Source of the DNA: Thuidium tamariscinum
Lineage: Eukaryota > Streptophyta > Bryopsida > Hypnales > Thuidiaceae
Direction of reading: 5' to 3'
DNA length: 64,000 nucleotides
Assembly (NCBI GenBank): GCA_947034885.2
Contig: OX344752.2
Span: forward strand, 3,782,001 to 3,846,000
In this document: positions 37,121 to 50,017 of the stretch, piece after piece
Layout of the letters: the number at the start of each line of letters is the position of its first letter
Position numbering within the stretch: position 1 is the stretch's first letter
Position numbers and translations under genes: made by a program
The notes under the pieces: model-generated
The model's input: the letters and a program-made list of their open reading frames with translations, nothing else
Databases searched by the model: none
Told to the model about the DNA's origin: nothing

Positions 37121-38560
37121 AATGAAGCAATGTGTAGGCAAAATTTTGTTAAAGCGGACTTTACAATTAGGTCACAAACCACATGTAGTTGTCTTATTCG
37201 CATGTATCAACACCTTCATTGAATGTTCAAAAGAATTGTGTTTATATTTGTGCAATACATTTATTTGCCGTAATAGTGCATTTGACACTAATTTACTAAA
37301 GCTACATTATTCACAAAATAACTAAATTGGTCAAGATTAAAATGTTATTTTATTGTACCAATTTCTTAAAATTAAACAATACAATTTTTGTAGGTGGCAC
37401 TAGTTTTTACCTTCACCAATAGGACAAATGACTTGACATCTACAAAGCTAATAGACCTATTATCCTTTATAGAAATTGGTAGAATTGAATAGTAGTTCAA
37501 TCTAGATAAATTCAAAATACCTTATGTGCAATTTAGCTTTGTTATAAATTAAGAAATTTTTGTGAAGCAAAAGTTCTACTTGTATACATGTGCTTTCTTG
37601 TCAACTAGTAATACAATGACAATTCAAGTTTTAAACTTTTTATTTTATGATTTTCATCCATTTGCTATTAAAATTTTTAACTACTAATGATAATTTTGAC
37701 TTTTCTATTTTATCAACTAAGTCTTTAGCTAGTGGACAGTCTTAAGGTAGAACAATACAACGTGGTCATTCATTGGATTCAAACATTTGACTAGACCCTT
37801 CCATTTGCATCAATGATCCATCCATCCAATATTGTAATTTTAGAAACCTTTTAGCATCATGACAATGCACTTGCTATTGGAGGGTACATGTCAATTTTTC
37901 ATTTAGGATGAGTCTAACTATGCTTTACCAATTCTCTTCCAATGAACTTTAAAAAAGATCAAAAAATTATTTTCATGTCAAAATCTTGATCCCACTTGCA
38001 AGTGGTTTGTCTTTGAACTTCAAAATATACAAGATTTGACACATAGATTCTCCAAGGTGTGTAGATAACAAATTTGCTTGAAAATAGGCTTGTTCATTGC
38101 ATAGATCTTTCTACCTCACAACAATTATCAGATGACAAATAGACAATTCAATATAGAAATCTACTCTAGAATCAATTTTTGTTGACAACACTAAGGTGAA
38201 AACACCCACTAATACCATCAATGTATCCGTTTCTGCAAAATAGACTTCTCTTAAAGTGTCCCCCAAATGTGTCATTAATACATCCCCAAACTTTATTGCA
38301 ATCGGTAGGCTACTAATTTTTTCTAGATTCTATTTCAAAATCACTTGAGGGAGTTTTTTTAGAATGCGGTATATGGTGCCGTAGAAAATTCTAATTTGAA
38401 AACTCTTAAAAAATAGGTACCTTATCCAAAAATTCTTTTATTTTTTTACTTGTTGCAAATTCTTAATTTTCTATTGCTACTATTGAGAAAAAAAAATTCT
38501 AGAAAAAGGTCGCTGCCCAATTGCTTCTTACTTCCCGTGGGCTTGCGCTCTCTCTTTCCA
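37121..38560. other. Intergenic AT-rich DNA
   Basis: No gene or bounded repeat recognised. Only short open frames without similarity are present. Confidence 0.5.
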
Positions 38561-39212
38561 CCAGGATGCTGCATGTACAGCCCTGCCCTTTCCCTTCCCA
38601 AAGTGGTAACCCTAATTTGATTATTTCATCCATCAATTCAGTCCACTGAGAAACCCTAAAACCCTAAACCGACCGACCCACCTGCCTCTCCAGGCAAGTC
38701 TCAACGATCTCCATCCGCCTTCTCCACCGCAACTAACGTCACCTTCGCTGCACCTTATCTCCGTCCACCTCCAGCGCTCCTTCCGTGAGGACTTCTATTT
38801 CCGGTGCTTCTACAGCCGCACCTCCACAGGCAGACACCCACCCATCTCTCCATCTCTCATCACAGTTCACACTGACAGGCACTGGCGAATGGATACTTGA
38901 AAAGGTGATGAACTATTTGCCTTTTGGGGAGTTTGGCATTGCCGGTAGCTCCGCCTGCATTTAATTATTCTTCTTTTCTTCCGTTTTGGAAACCAATGAA
39001 ATCTGCGTCCGTCCGTCTGCCGTGCTTTGGAGCGTCACGGGGTGCTGACAAACAGAAAGCCGTGAAATGGGTGTTCCGACTCCGGAGCCCTGGCTTGTAG
39101 TCTAGTGTACAGCACAGTACCTGCAAAGGCCGGCTCTCGGCTCCCCGGACAAATGCCGTGCACCTTTAGGCAACAGGGAGGTTACAGGAACAAGCGGAAT
39201 CCAGTGGTTAAC
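38560..39212 (+). other. Unidentified gene-like block, copy A of an inverted duplication
   Basis: This stretch is markedly richer in GC than its surroundings and has a CT-rich leader. It contains AAACCCTAA-type telo-boxes near 38,650 and a donor-like GTGAGG near 38,790. It resembles a plant 5' UTR exon. It aligns inverted with 61,130-61,780, where a GTAAGT donor sits at the equivalent place. I find no conserved reading frame across the two copies, so it may be a non-coding locus or a decayed gene. Function unknown. Confidence 0.5.
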
Positions 39213-40144
39213 TTAACCCCTAAAGGACCAACATGCGTTTTTTGTCCGTATAGAAATTTTGGGCAAGTACGTGTGATTGGAAATTTGAATATTTTGGGCT
39301 GAAATTTTAATAGAAGGTGGGGGCGAGGAATATCTTCATGTGTACCAAATTTCATGACATTTGGAGATATGACTCAAAAGTTATGGCCTAATATGTTACT
39401 TTTTTTCGTAACTGGGCAGTTCGGGCAGATAAGAAAAAATCACTTTTCAAAAAAATGAAAATTTTAAACTAGTTTTCTACATTTATATATAAGTGGAAAG
39501 CTTTGAATCATTCCATTTCAATCAAACAGTCAAAAGTTATGAGATTTTTTTGTTTGTGGGCAGTAATGGATTCTCCACTATCAAAGAAACTTCAAAGTTG
39601 TTTATTTCACTCAATTTTCAATATTTTTGTAAAAAAATAAAACCCTAGGATGTAGATTGATTATTACAACATTACAACCATTGGGATTGTCATTTTTTAA
39701 TTCTATAATTAAATTCTTAACAATTTAGTATTATGAATCATTCTCTCCTTCTTTTTACTTACTATTTTTTTCCTATATGTTGTACAATTCCAAATGACAT
39801 GAAATTTTTTGAGCATATCTCCATCTTGTTAAGAAAACTGAATTCAAAGAGGCACCACCATTTTCAACATTTTTTCCTTGAGAAGTGAGCTTGTGAAGTG
39901 TAGCTGCCCGGTTTTTTGCAGGATTGAAAAAATGGTTTTGGTCAATTTGAATGCTTATATCTTTTGATCCACATGGTGGAATTTTCTGAAATTTTTACCA
40001 CATGTTTTTTAGACATTATATTACAAGATCCTATGGTTACATGTGTCAAAAATTGTTTTTATCAAGAAAATTGGTAGTTGTACTAGAAATGGCAGTTTTC
40101 GAACGTTTTTGGTGAATACAGAGTCATGGAACTTTAGGGGTTAA
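39213..40144 (+). mobile_element. TTAA-flanked TIR element family 1, copy 4
   Basis: Clean termini TTAA-CCCCTAAAGG and CTTTAGGGG-TTAA, 932 bp. It sits between gene-like block 38.56-39.21 kb and its continuation at 40.15-40.50 kb. The other arm of the inverted duplication (60.75-61.3 kb) lacks it, so it entered after the duplication or was lost there. Confidence 0.85.
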
Positions 40145-40510
40145 TCTACTGCAGTGAGGATTAATTAGTTAATTAGTGTTGGATCACTCCGTCGAGGTGG
40201 TTTGGACTCTGATCCATGAGTTTGTGGAATCCACGAAATGATTAGGGAAAAAAAACCCACCATTAGTTTGAGGATGGGTGTAGTTTTAGAAGGTGAACGA
40301 TCCGAGTCTAGTCGGTGGCCAGAGAGTCTATCAGTAAGTTCGATGGATTGGATTTCTTTGATTTTTATGGCACCGAAGAGTGTACAATCGAGCTCAAGTT
40401 ATCTACACAACTAGATTGGCGGATTAGTTTTGGCGTGGAAGTTTACGACTCCTGATCGCCAAATGATGAAACGGGCTTGCCAGTAATCTGCACTTGGGAA
40501 CTGTAAGAGC
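40145..40510 (+). other. Continuation of gene-like block, copy A
   Basis: Aligns inverted with about 60,755-61,080. Shared landmarks are 'ctgatccatga-tttgt' and 'gactcctgatcgcc' followed by 'atctgcactt'. It has no credible open frame of its own. Confidence 0.55.
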
Positions 40511-40526
40511 ACTTCTACTAGGGGTA

Positions 40527-40797
40527 GTCACCAGGCCTTTTTTTTTTACTTTTTGAGAAAGTGCCCAGATGGCAATCACTTCAAATTTGGGGAAGCATTG
40601 TATTTCTACATTATTCCGTCTTTTGGACTTAAAAACACTTTTGCCATCATTTTCATACACTTTTCATCCAAATTTGGCAACTTCATCCATATTTTAAAGA
40701 GAACTAGAAAATTTATGGCGAAATAAAGATTACTTTTGTCTAGTGAAAAAAAGACATTTGTTTTGAAATGGTGCAATATGGCCCCATGGTGCTGGGA
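40527..40797 (-). mobile_element. MITE family 4, copy 2
   Basis: Inverted relative to the copies at 480 and 61,778. Shared landmarks on the minus strand include 'attgcaccatttcaaaa' and 'gaaatacaatgcttc'. There is no coding capacity. Confidence 0.65.
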
Positions 40798-42271
40798 AAC
40801 AAAGGGTTGATAGTCATAGCTCCTTCTAAAACTCGATTTCTGTGAAGTCAAAAAAATCAACAAGAAAAAAGTGGAACCAATTGTGAATTGTTCCAAGTGA
40901 AGGAGGTGTAATACCCCATTCTACTATTTAGAGCGATTCTCAAGGAATTTTTGACGTACAGAGCTAGGTGGAAGCTCCACCATTCATGCTAGTCCAAGCA
41001 CTTGAAGAAATTCTACGAGAATTTTTCAAAAGTGTTGTTTCTTCATCTGTGGAAGAAAGGAAACAACACTCAAATTTCTCAAGGAATTCCTAATCTAGCC
41101 ACCACAAACAACCAATGATGATCAAACATGTGGATATTCTCAAGAATTATACTTTGTATACTCTTAACCATCTGTTTTCTATTGGGTTGTTAATACCAAA
41201 CAATGCTCTCTTCGTTTGCAATTGCAGGAAAAAGTTAGCCTCCTCAAGGACCTTTGTTCTCCTCATCAACCCACTTTTTCCGACAATTCCCTCCTCATCA
41301 AGCATTGCCATATACACCAAACTTCTGTTCAACTGCAATAAAGATTACCAAATCACATCCAAAATATGGATGAAACATATTTTATATATATATTCATATA
41401 TTCATATATAAATGAATATGTTCCCCTCCACTGTTTCATTACCATTGCAATATTGTTTTGGACTTTACGCAGTATAGTACTAAAATTATACTATTGCAAT
41501 AGTGTGGCAATATTGCAAGAATGCTATTTCAATGAGACCACACTTTTAGGTGAAAGAGTATTGTTGCAGCAATGCTTCAGTATTGCAACAATATAGTCTA
41601 AGTACTATACTGCATAAAGTCCAAAACAATACTATTTCAATGGGGGTTACTTTCCTGATGATATGTTTATGATGGATGAATGATATTTCACTCCTAATCC
41701 GCACTCCACATATGAATGGATGAAAATAGTGCTTTCTAGACCCCAACTGCCAGTCAGTCCATATTTGGAAAATTGAAAATAGTCAGCCCACATGTGGCAC
41801 TATATGACTATATATAGTGTATGCCCTTCGTGGATGATAATTCTACAACAGTTGCCCAAGTCAACGAATAATAGGAACCTTCCAGGCACCGTCCCCGGAG
41901 ATTCCTTGCTGCAAGTTGCCCCAGAATGACGTCATTTGGCAAAGTTGACTTGGGCTCTCCATCAACTGTAGTGTAGAGTAGTGGAACGTATTCTCGGCCT
42001 CCGCAGCACAAGTGGGCTTGCAAAACGACACGGAGTCCAGTTCAGTGGTCAACTGTCCAATAATCCTCCATTTTGTGGCGAAATATCATCTCTGGAACCC
42101 TATGATTAAATATTTTAAGAAAAAACCCCCTTGGTAGAGTGGTCGGAAGGGGAATGTAGATCTGGAGCTTTTTAGGTCAAATAACCTACTGTGGAGATCT
42201 CAAAAAACATACAAATAAGTAAGGAAGTAATAAATTATTGGATTAAGTAAGTTTTCTTTCTTTCCCATCCC
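40798..42271. other. Intergenic DNA including a duplicated segment at 41,850-42,055
   Basis: About 41,850-42,055 aligns inverted with 59,825-60,005 through 'gtcaacgaata', 'cttccaggcacc' and 'agtgggcttgcaaaacgaca'. A short inverted motif around 'aaagtccaaaacaatact' at 41,440-41,640 suggests a small MITE (the 'ttttggactttacgcagtat' end and its complement). No gene is recognised. Confidence 0.5.
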
Positions 42272-42544
42272 TAAGGTGGGTACACCTAAAATGGCCACTT
42301 ATTCTTACTGTGCCTAGTTCCTGTCATCATGCTGTTCAAATTTTTATGTAGTCTTGTTGGCGAGTGAAAACATGTTCGTACCAAGGAACATAGGATTTGG
42401 ATACTGTATGCAAAAGTTATTAACGGTCAAAGTCTGTTTCTGAAATGGCCATCTATAGCTTGGGTACATGATTGATTTCCAAAATGTATGCACACTGTAG
42501 ATGGCACTTTAAGGTCAGGTGCCATTTTGGGTGTACCTACCTTA
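42272..42544. mobile_element. MITE family 1, copy 2
   Basis: Left end TAAGGTGGGTACACCTAAAA, right end a slightly changed complement, 273 bp. The interior shares 'ttactgtgcctagt', 'tttggatactgtatgcaaaa' and 'gttattaa-ggtcaaagtct' with the copy at 2,079 (changes allowed). Confidence 0.85.
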
Positions 42545-43137
42545 TATGAACTCATTGAATATCTTGTACGGAGGTCATAAAGAAGGGATTGGATAAGCAT
42601 GCTAGTCATGTGTTGGATATTAGAAAACCAAAATATTCTTTTTCAAGAGACTCGGATCATTGTACATCTTCAATCCAATTTTTAAAAATAAATAAATTTG
42701 GAGTAAAATGAAACAAAACTTAATTGACAAAGAATAGTACATACATGATGGATTTCATTAAAATGGTTGTATTCCAAATGCCATTTTTAGACTGCACAAT
42801 ATAGATGTTTAGGCTAGGTACAGATTGTTTTTTAAAATCTATGATAGATTTAGATTTCAAATTACATGGTTTGAAACATCTTGGACTAGTATAGATTTTA
42901 GACATTTCCAACTCATATAGATTTCAAAATTCTATGATTAATTTAGATTTCAAATCACATAGTTTGAATTGTAAAAAGTGTCAAACTATTGAAATGTTGC
43001 CAATTTAATAAAATTTGTCATATACCTACATTTCTTTTAAATGATTTTGGAATCAAATTAAACATTATTTCATTGACAAATAACAAGACATACCTATGAG
43101 CCATAAGTAGTCTAATAGGAAACAAAATAAAGTCTTG

Positions 43138-43700
43138 TACTCCCTCCGTCCTACTAAAAAACTCCAAATCAAGTAGAATTTCTGTCCTACTAAAAAGCTC
43201 CGTTTTTTTATTTCAACCATTTAGTAAGTGTTTGTTGCATTGAACAACCTCGTACATGCAAGTATAACAATCTTGGAGCATTCCTTTGGCCTTGCAAGCT
43301 TTGTCTTGCCCATATAAGGCACTTTGTACTAATTGCTTCAAAACATAGCAGTGTTGACAATGCATTTAGTGATCAATTCGGTGCTATAAAAATTTGATCA
43401 TAAAATGAGCTAATATTTTTTTTGGATATTTAGGTTGAAGAACATGTTTCTAAGATCCCATTGTTGCCACCACATTTTAAATCATCTAAAATGATAGAGC
43501 TGGCAGCGAAAACAAAATGTACTCAAATACCACACTTTCCACATGAATTTTGGATGCCTAAACAACAACACCTAAGCTAAAAATTTTGCATAGATCTAAG
43601 GGATGGTTTACTTGTTCTTGAATGCATGTATTTGTGGCACTATGATAGTTAATCCTTCAAAAGGAATATTTTTGGAGCTTTTAGTGGGACGGAGGTAGTA
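43138..43700. mobile_element. Stowaway-type (Tc1/mariner) non-autonomous element
   Basis: Termini are TA-CTCCCTCCGTCCTACTAA on the left and the complement of CTACCTCCGTCCCACTAA on the right, flanked by TA. CTCCCTCCGTCC is the well-known end of plant Stowaway and mariner-like elements. At about 560 bp it is longer than most Stowaway MITEs. The left terminal sequence is partly repeated at about 43,184-43,207. Confidence 0.85.
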
Positions 43701-44752
43701 TTTGTTTAGAGATCTTTCTGTTATCTTAACCCATAATTGTTTCAAATTTTGAATGTCTAGTTTTTCAAACATGACTTCACACTTAAATTATCTTTAACCT
43801 TTTCAATTCTAATATTCAAGTTTTCATAGATCTTATCATATTTTTAGACACCAATGAGACCCCATCCAAACCATCATTGCATCCTGTAACTTAACTTGAT
43901 TTTTTTCCAATGGACAGCCATTTCACAAATTCTCTGGAGACTTCAAAAGAGAGTACAGTACAGATACAAGAGCCGGGAATGCCACTTCCAAAATGCTTAT
44001 CATGCATCCGGGGTCAACTTATAGACTGTAGGTGACAAGGAAACCATAGGGCTCCTATTTTTTAATTTATTTTTAGCAAATGGAAAGGACCATTGCATTG
44101 AAAAGAATTTCAATAGGGCCACTTGAGGGCCCTCAATTGCCCTATGGATCTCCATGAACAACAAATGGGTTCAAGTCCAACGGTAGGGTTTATCATTCAT
44201 TTGATGGGTCCCCCAAAAGTTGTGTTTTTTAGGGTTTATTATGGTATATCTTGCGTGTCTCACGATTCCGTGCAGGTTGAATCTCAGACAAAAAGCCCAT
44301 GTTCAAAACTGGCACGGCTCCTCCACTACAGACTGTGGTAATTGTAAGGTAAGTGAAGGGGCATTTTGACTTTGAGAAGATGGACCTGATGACTATGTGG
44401 TCTAACTTAAAAATCCCTGAATCTATATGGTTCATGTTTAAGAAGGTATGATTACACTCTGGTGTCGAAGATTGTTGTTATTGGGAATGTTTGGGATGAA
44501 TTCAAAGATACTTTTGAACTGCATCCACATTGCAAACGTCATCCCTAACATCAAGTGTAAACATATCTAAATTGGTCTTTGGAGTGTCTTTATAAGATTC
44601 ATATTTAACCTTATAACTCTTCAATTGTGATTAAATATAAAAATTAAAAAATGTTATTATTTACATACTATCATGATCATTAATTTACTTTGTATTGAAA
44701 TGTATTTATAGCCAATGTTTTTTTATCAAACACCACCATATTTATAATATAC

Positions 44753-45176
44753 TTAGGTGGAGGCACCAATTGTGAACCTCCCCCAATAGCCAACCTCTAG
44801 GGGTGTAGTATTCCCAATCAAGGCTTGAATAGATTTCCAAGTTCCAACTAGAGCATGAATTGTGTGCTTTTGGTCCTTTTCAAAGCTATGACCAATAAGG
44901 TAATGACACATGTCTCAAATTAGTGAGCAAAAGAAGTGAGTGGAAAACAATTATGGAATGATCAAAATTGGAAGACTCTAGGCAATGCATCCCAGTGAAA
45001 TGCACATTTTGCTTCCCAAACTTCACTATAAATACAATTTTGGAGATTAAATTCTGAAAATTTTGCTATTCCCATATTTCTTATTTTCCTACATGGGAAA
45101 AATGTCCACCATCTCATATTGTGCAGCATCTGCTCCACAATTGCTTAAATGATCAGGTACTGGTGCCTCCACCTTA
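44753..45176. mobile_element. MITE family 3, copy 1 (TIR TTAGGTGGAGGCACCA)
   Basis: Left end TTAGGTGGAGGCACCA and right end TGGTGCCTCCACCTTA give 15-16-bp terminal inverted repeats on a 424-bp element. Diverged relatives without such clear ends lie at about 51,400-51,700 and 62,070-62,395. There is no coding capacity. Confidence 0.8.
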
Positions 45177-47447
45177 TTTGGCTGCAAAGGGGAAAGGTAC
45201 CCAAACCGAATGGAGAGGTTGCAGGTTCCATACCTGACGGTGATGGGTGGTTTACTTGGCGTGAAAGCAGCCTTTCTTCATGATGGAAACCCTCACTGTG
45301 TGTTCCTCAACACGCTTGTGTCAACAAAACAAAAATTCATTTCACAGCAAAAAGAAAGAAAATAAAAATAAAAATACATGAGTGTGTTGATGCTTTCGAC
45401 CATGAGCCATGTACCGCAGGATCAAAGTTCAGTGACTTGGAAGCCTGCAATGCAATTGGTGGAGAAGGGAGGGGCTACCGGCCAAAAAGGACACTTTCCA
45501 TCTATTGGATATGTGCCCTGATTCCATCTCAGCAGATTGTGATTCCCTACTGTAGTGAAACAGACAGAACTGAAAAACAATTTTAAATTCTTTTTTAAAT
45601 TATTAAAAAAACACAATCTCTTGTTTGTCACGTGAAAAAGTTTTTAGGGCGGATGCAGGCAAGGACGTCTTTGCCCAGTTTATTCCTTGGCTCGGTGTGG
45701 AGGGAAATTGTCATGTCATCATGGATTTTGTTTGTGGGGCTGATGGTCTCACACTAAGGTAGGAACCAGACATAGTGAGTGGAATTCTACTCATGAAAGC
45801 TCCTATGGAGTTCCATAATTGTTCTAGGGAAGCTCCTTCACAACTCCTTTCCTCTTGAACAAAAACTCGCCCTTTGTTTGTCGGACAAAATTTGGGATCA
45901 CCCGCCTCCCAATGTGATCCTGGACTTATCCACTACAAGTCTTATTTCATGTATAACTTTGAAGGGAGAAATTGACAACAACCAATAAAATCACTGAGAA
46001 TTTTCTCCAAAGGTGGTGGATGGCCATGCCTAAATTGGGTCGAAATTGATCGTCAAAATCATGATAAATTGTACTCCCTCTTTCCCAAAATAAATTTATA
46101 GTACTCCCACTATTTCCTACTAAGGTAATTTGCTCTTGAAGCAACCTTTTAAGAGTTGATTGTATTAGGAAGGAAGCTAAATTCATTGAATAATTTTCAA
46201 TAAGTTTTTGTAGGAAGAAAAATGGAATTAACTTCTAACTACCAAATAATTTCATTTAGGGGGCCTTCCTGGAATTATTTACAAATTTCTAAATTTAAAA
46301 TGCATTGGTCATTAACAGCAGACTACCCTAAGTTTTTCACTAGAAAATACAAATTCATTTTAAAATAGAGAAAATAATTTTGTTTTTGTTGAAGAATGTC
46401 TCAAGTAAACTTATCATTGTTTTGAGGCGATGTAGACCTTTGAATTCCAAGAACACACTGCTAAAACTAACCTTTATAGGTAGTAGACCATTGTTGGAAA
46501 ATATCATATGCATCTAAATCTTGTAATTTGTAGTAGAATTGTTGAAAATATTCTACAAATTGTACTCATAATAGAACCATTTCCAAATCACCCATCCAAT
46601 AAATGTAAGAACATTCATCCAAATTTTTAGCATATTTTAATAGTTCATAACTAAAAATGTTCTCTTGAGAGGAAGTTTCTTTATACAACATTATTTACTT
46701 TCTGTATCTAACATGGGAAGGAAGGAATATTATATTGTATTATATTCCTAGATTAGTTTCAACACAATGGTAATTGTACATACAATTATTTGAATTTAGT
46801 TAAAAGTATTAAACTACCTAATCTATTGAATCTTGTTGAGAGTCAAAAGAAGATTCTCTATTATATTGACTTGCATTCATTGCACACTTAATGAATAAAC
46901 AATGAATCTTTGAATTGCTAAATATAAATACATCCAAAATCAACTTTGAAATCTCATGGAATATTTTTTTTGATAAATTTTTGGTAAATTTTGTGCATAA
47001 GTTTAGCTACTCTCCAATGTTACATTTTGCTAGCTCTAAATATCAAAAATACCAAATCAATCTATAGATCTACTTCCTTTTGATACAAAGGCTTGTCTAT
47101 AAATGCACTCAAATTTCTAAGCTCCACTCTCTTCATTAAGTCATTCTTCACTTAATGTTGTTATGAAAAGTCAAATATGGATGTGCTTGTAGATATTACC
47201 ATCACCTTCTACTATATATAAATGGATGTAGATCAAGCCTATTCTAAAGCCTTCTATTATCCGTTTACATCCATTTGTTCAATATCTACCTTTCTATATA
47301 TCTAAAAGAGGATTGCTATTATGTGAGCATAAAAGTATGAGCCTATGAGCCAAGAAGACTATACACCTATGATATAAATGTTTATATTATAGTAACCTTC
47401 TAGGTTAATAGTGTATATTTGCTATAGACATAGGCTATAAACATAGG

Positions 47448-47498
<51 letters not shown>
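47448..47498. repeat. TA dinucleotide microsatellite
   Basis: About 25 uninterrupted TA units. Likely polymorphic in length and prone to assembly error. Confidence 0.95.
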
Positions 47499-47501
<3 letters not shown>

Positions 47502-47705
47502 ATATTACAGATGTTTGTGTTTAAAACACCTTCAATGGTTGCACGATATACACTTACACATATGCTCAAGGCTCACATGCTTACACTCTTGCACTCACGT
47601 ACTAGCACTGTTGATATCTAAGATAAGGCTCTTCATTTGCCCTTCAAGTTTAGTCACAATTCAAAATTACCTTTCAAGTATGAGGTAAACTAATCCGTTA
47701 TGGGC

Positions 47706-47815
47706 AAAATGGGAGCATATCCATTGTAGGCAACACTGTAATGGTGGTGTACATTTCAAAATTTGACTATATAGAACCTTTATAGTTTTGCCCACAATAG
47801 ACATGCTCCCATTTT
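47706..47815. repeat. 110-bp imperfect hairpin
   Basis: Left arm AAAATGGGAGCATATCCATT... (36 nt) pairs with right arm ending ...ATGCTCCCATTTT with about five mismatches, around a loop of about 38 nt. The size and pairing suit a small MITE or a microRNA-like precursor. Confidence 0.6.
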
Positions 47816-48129
47816 CTACCCCATTTTGTCCAAAATGGAGTAGTTGAATATACCTTATATCATACGGCTATATCTTTGAATCATTTTTCCAAAAACACTC
47901 AACACTACACTCAAGCCATTTCCTAGTAATTACATTGCTTTACGTCCACGGTGTTTGTGCACCGCACGTACGCTACTTGAAGACATCCACCTTGATGTCA
48001 TATTGCCATCACTTCAAAAGCTCAATGGCAAATTGTCCATGTGTTTCGAGGCCAAAAAAAAAAGCTCACTGACAGACATAATGCCTGCGGTTGGTTCCAC
48101 CAACCTGTTTTTTTACCACCAACTTGTGG

Positions 48130-49640
48130 TATACACACCAACAAAACAAACCAATTCAGAGTTTCATTTGTGTGAAAAAGAAAAAATCTAAAAATCTAAA
48201 AATTAAAACAAAAAACAAAAAAACTACCAGTGTTTGGAAATCTCCGGGCTCAGTTCCACTCCACTCCTCATCAAAAGAACACCATGCCAATGAATGAGTG
48301 AGAGAAAGGATGCTCCAAAAGGAAAGAAGCAAAACAGACAAACAACCAGATTGCTCCAGATGAGAGCATCTGTCCAGGAGTCCAGAAGCCGATAAAAATG
48401 AGAAGCAGGCAAAGAAGCTGCTGCTCACGGATAGAGACAATTGAGTCTAAAGCTAAGAGCATCTGCAATCCTTCTTGTAAGAGCATCCCCATGCCTGCAC
48501 ACCAAAGGGCTGGAAAATGATAATGTAGCGTGTTTGCCTTGTGAAACTACCCCATGCCATGCACTCCAAACAAAAAATTTAGCCAGCAAACACTTCAAAG
48601 TAACGATGGCACTGAACTTTTGTGTGTCATTCCCATGACTCACTATACCTTGATTTGCTCAATTCTGGCACACTCTCAGGGAATGTTCATCCATTTGGAG
48701 CTCGAAGGCCCAACACTTGGCCTGACATCTTTCAATTGGCTTCATAAAAGTAGTTCTTTGGCTTAGGAGACGTGTTTAGTGAGTGAATTCACACTGTAGG
48801 ATGGGGCATGAAGCACCTTCATTAGCCATTAGCCCATGCCAAACCCCACTTGGCGCCCCTCCTTGAGTCTAAAAGGGCTGGTAACGTTGCTATACGGTTT
48901 GAAAAGCAATTTGGATTTAAATGCACGCTCCAATGCAACCGTTATGAAGGGCTGTAGTTTTAAGGTCTTCGTAAATAACAGGCTGGGATTGGTAAATTCT
49001 GCCTTTTTACCTTCCCCTACAAGTGTCTCGAGAAGTTGATTTGTGGGTCATCATGAGGCCCAGAGGATTGAAAAAGAATATAGCTACATAGCATACCTTG
49101 AGAATCGTAAAGCATTGACAAAATCTACCCCAAAATTTCAGCAACCATGCCACCTGTCCGATTGACCATGCAGCCAAAATTACTGTAGTGGCCGCGCATT
49201 GGAGTGTCTAACAAAAATGGGCTCGGCATAATGCAAGCCTTGCTTTCAGACCCTGTAAGGGCAAAACACCCAAAACCGTCCAAATAAGGAATTCAGCATA
49301 GTTGGAGGCAGAGTTTTCTAAAACTGATATTTTTCCAGTATTAGTGAGTGAAAATCATGAATATTAAAAAAAAAATTAATTTTTTGGAATCAGTATGTAA
49401 TTTCTATAAATTTCCAAAGTGTTGACTCCCTAGACCATTGGAACCGTCCTGTAGGTGTACCTTTAACTAAACACTTGCTGAAATCAACTATCAATGAATG
49501 AAAACTATACATGTGTCTTGCAACTACGTCAACAAATTAGAATTAAACATTTGTCGGACGCTTTAATGAATGCTTATGGACAAATTTAGTGACACTCTAG
49601 GATCCAAGAATAGGTACAGGGACGGAAATGGATGTTTCTC
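48130..49640 (+). mobile_element. Unclassified repeat family, copy 1
   Basis: The stretch 49,260-49,640 and parts of 48,130-48,430 recur at 52,180-53,345. Shared runs include 'ttagtgagtgaaaatcatga' and 'cagacaaacaacc'. There is no open frame of interest. A hAT-like terminal motif GAGCATCTGCAAT near 48,460 and its complement ATTGCAGATGCCC near 49,680 may mark the ends of an element of about 1.2 kb. Confidence 0.5.
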
Positions 49641-49690
49641 CCTTACTTGCCGTTGCAGGGTTTTTTTACATGGGATGCATTGCAGATGCC

Positions 49691-50017
49691 CTAAGTGGTC
49701 CTATAATGGACCATCTAAGGGCTGAAACAAAATTTCAGGGAGGTAAAACTTTTAGAAACATTTTTCAGTAAATTTTCCTTGAAAGAGAAGTAGAATTGAC
49801 ATCTAACCCAAGTCATTTCATATTTTTCTGCGCTTTGTAGAATTAGTTATCAAATTTTGAAGTTGAAAGGACATAGGGCTCTAAAATGGTGCCTTGGCTA
49901 AAATGTACACTGTCAATACACTGTTGAAGGCTATGAGAAAGCAACATGGATAGATATTGCACATTTAAGGTAGGGCACCATTTTAGAACCCACTCCATTT
50001 AAGAGCCTTCTACCTTA
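49691..50017 (+). mobile_element. MITE family 2, copy 1
   Basis: Nearly identical to the copy at 58,641-58,971. Shared core: 'ggtcctataatggaccatct' and 'gaagtagaattgacatcta'. The right end is TTCTACCTTA. The left end has lost a few bases (TAAGTGG in place of TAAGGTAAGAGG). Confidence 0.8.

Larger units (their letters stand above)
45177..48120. other. Intergenic DNA with repeat fragments
   Basis: A Stowaway-like end, TACTCCCTCTTTCCCAAAAT, starts near 46,072 without a visible partner. A diverged MITE family 2 copy probably spans about 46,120-46,490. A TA microsatellite and a hairpin are listed separately. No gene is recognised. Confidence 0.5.

Noticed and set aside
34901-38560. Possible remains of an LTR or other virus-like element
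   Set aside because: No reverse transcriptase, integrase, capsid or envelope frame is visible here or elsewhere in the window, and no paired long terminal repeats were found. The large repeat here is an inverted foldback, not a direct LTR pair.
38650-38672. Telomere-like AAACCCTAA units
   Set aside because: Only two or three units are present, within a leader-like sequence. This is a telo-box promoter motif, not an interstitial telomere array.
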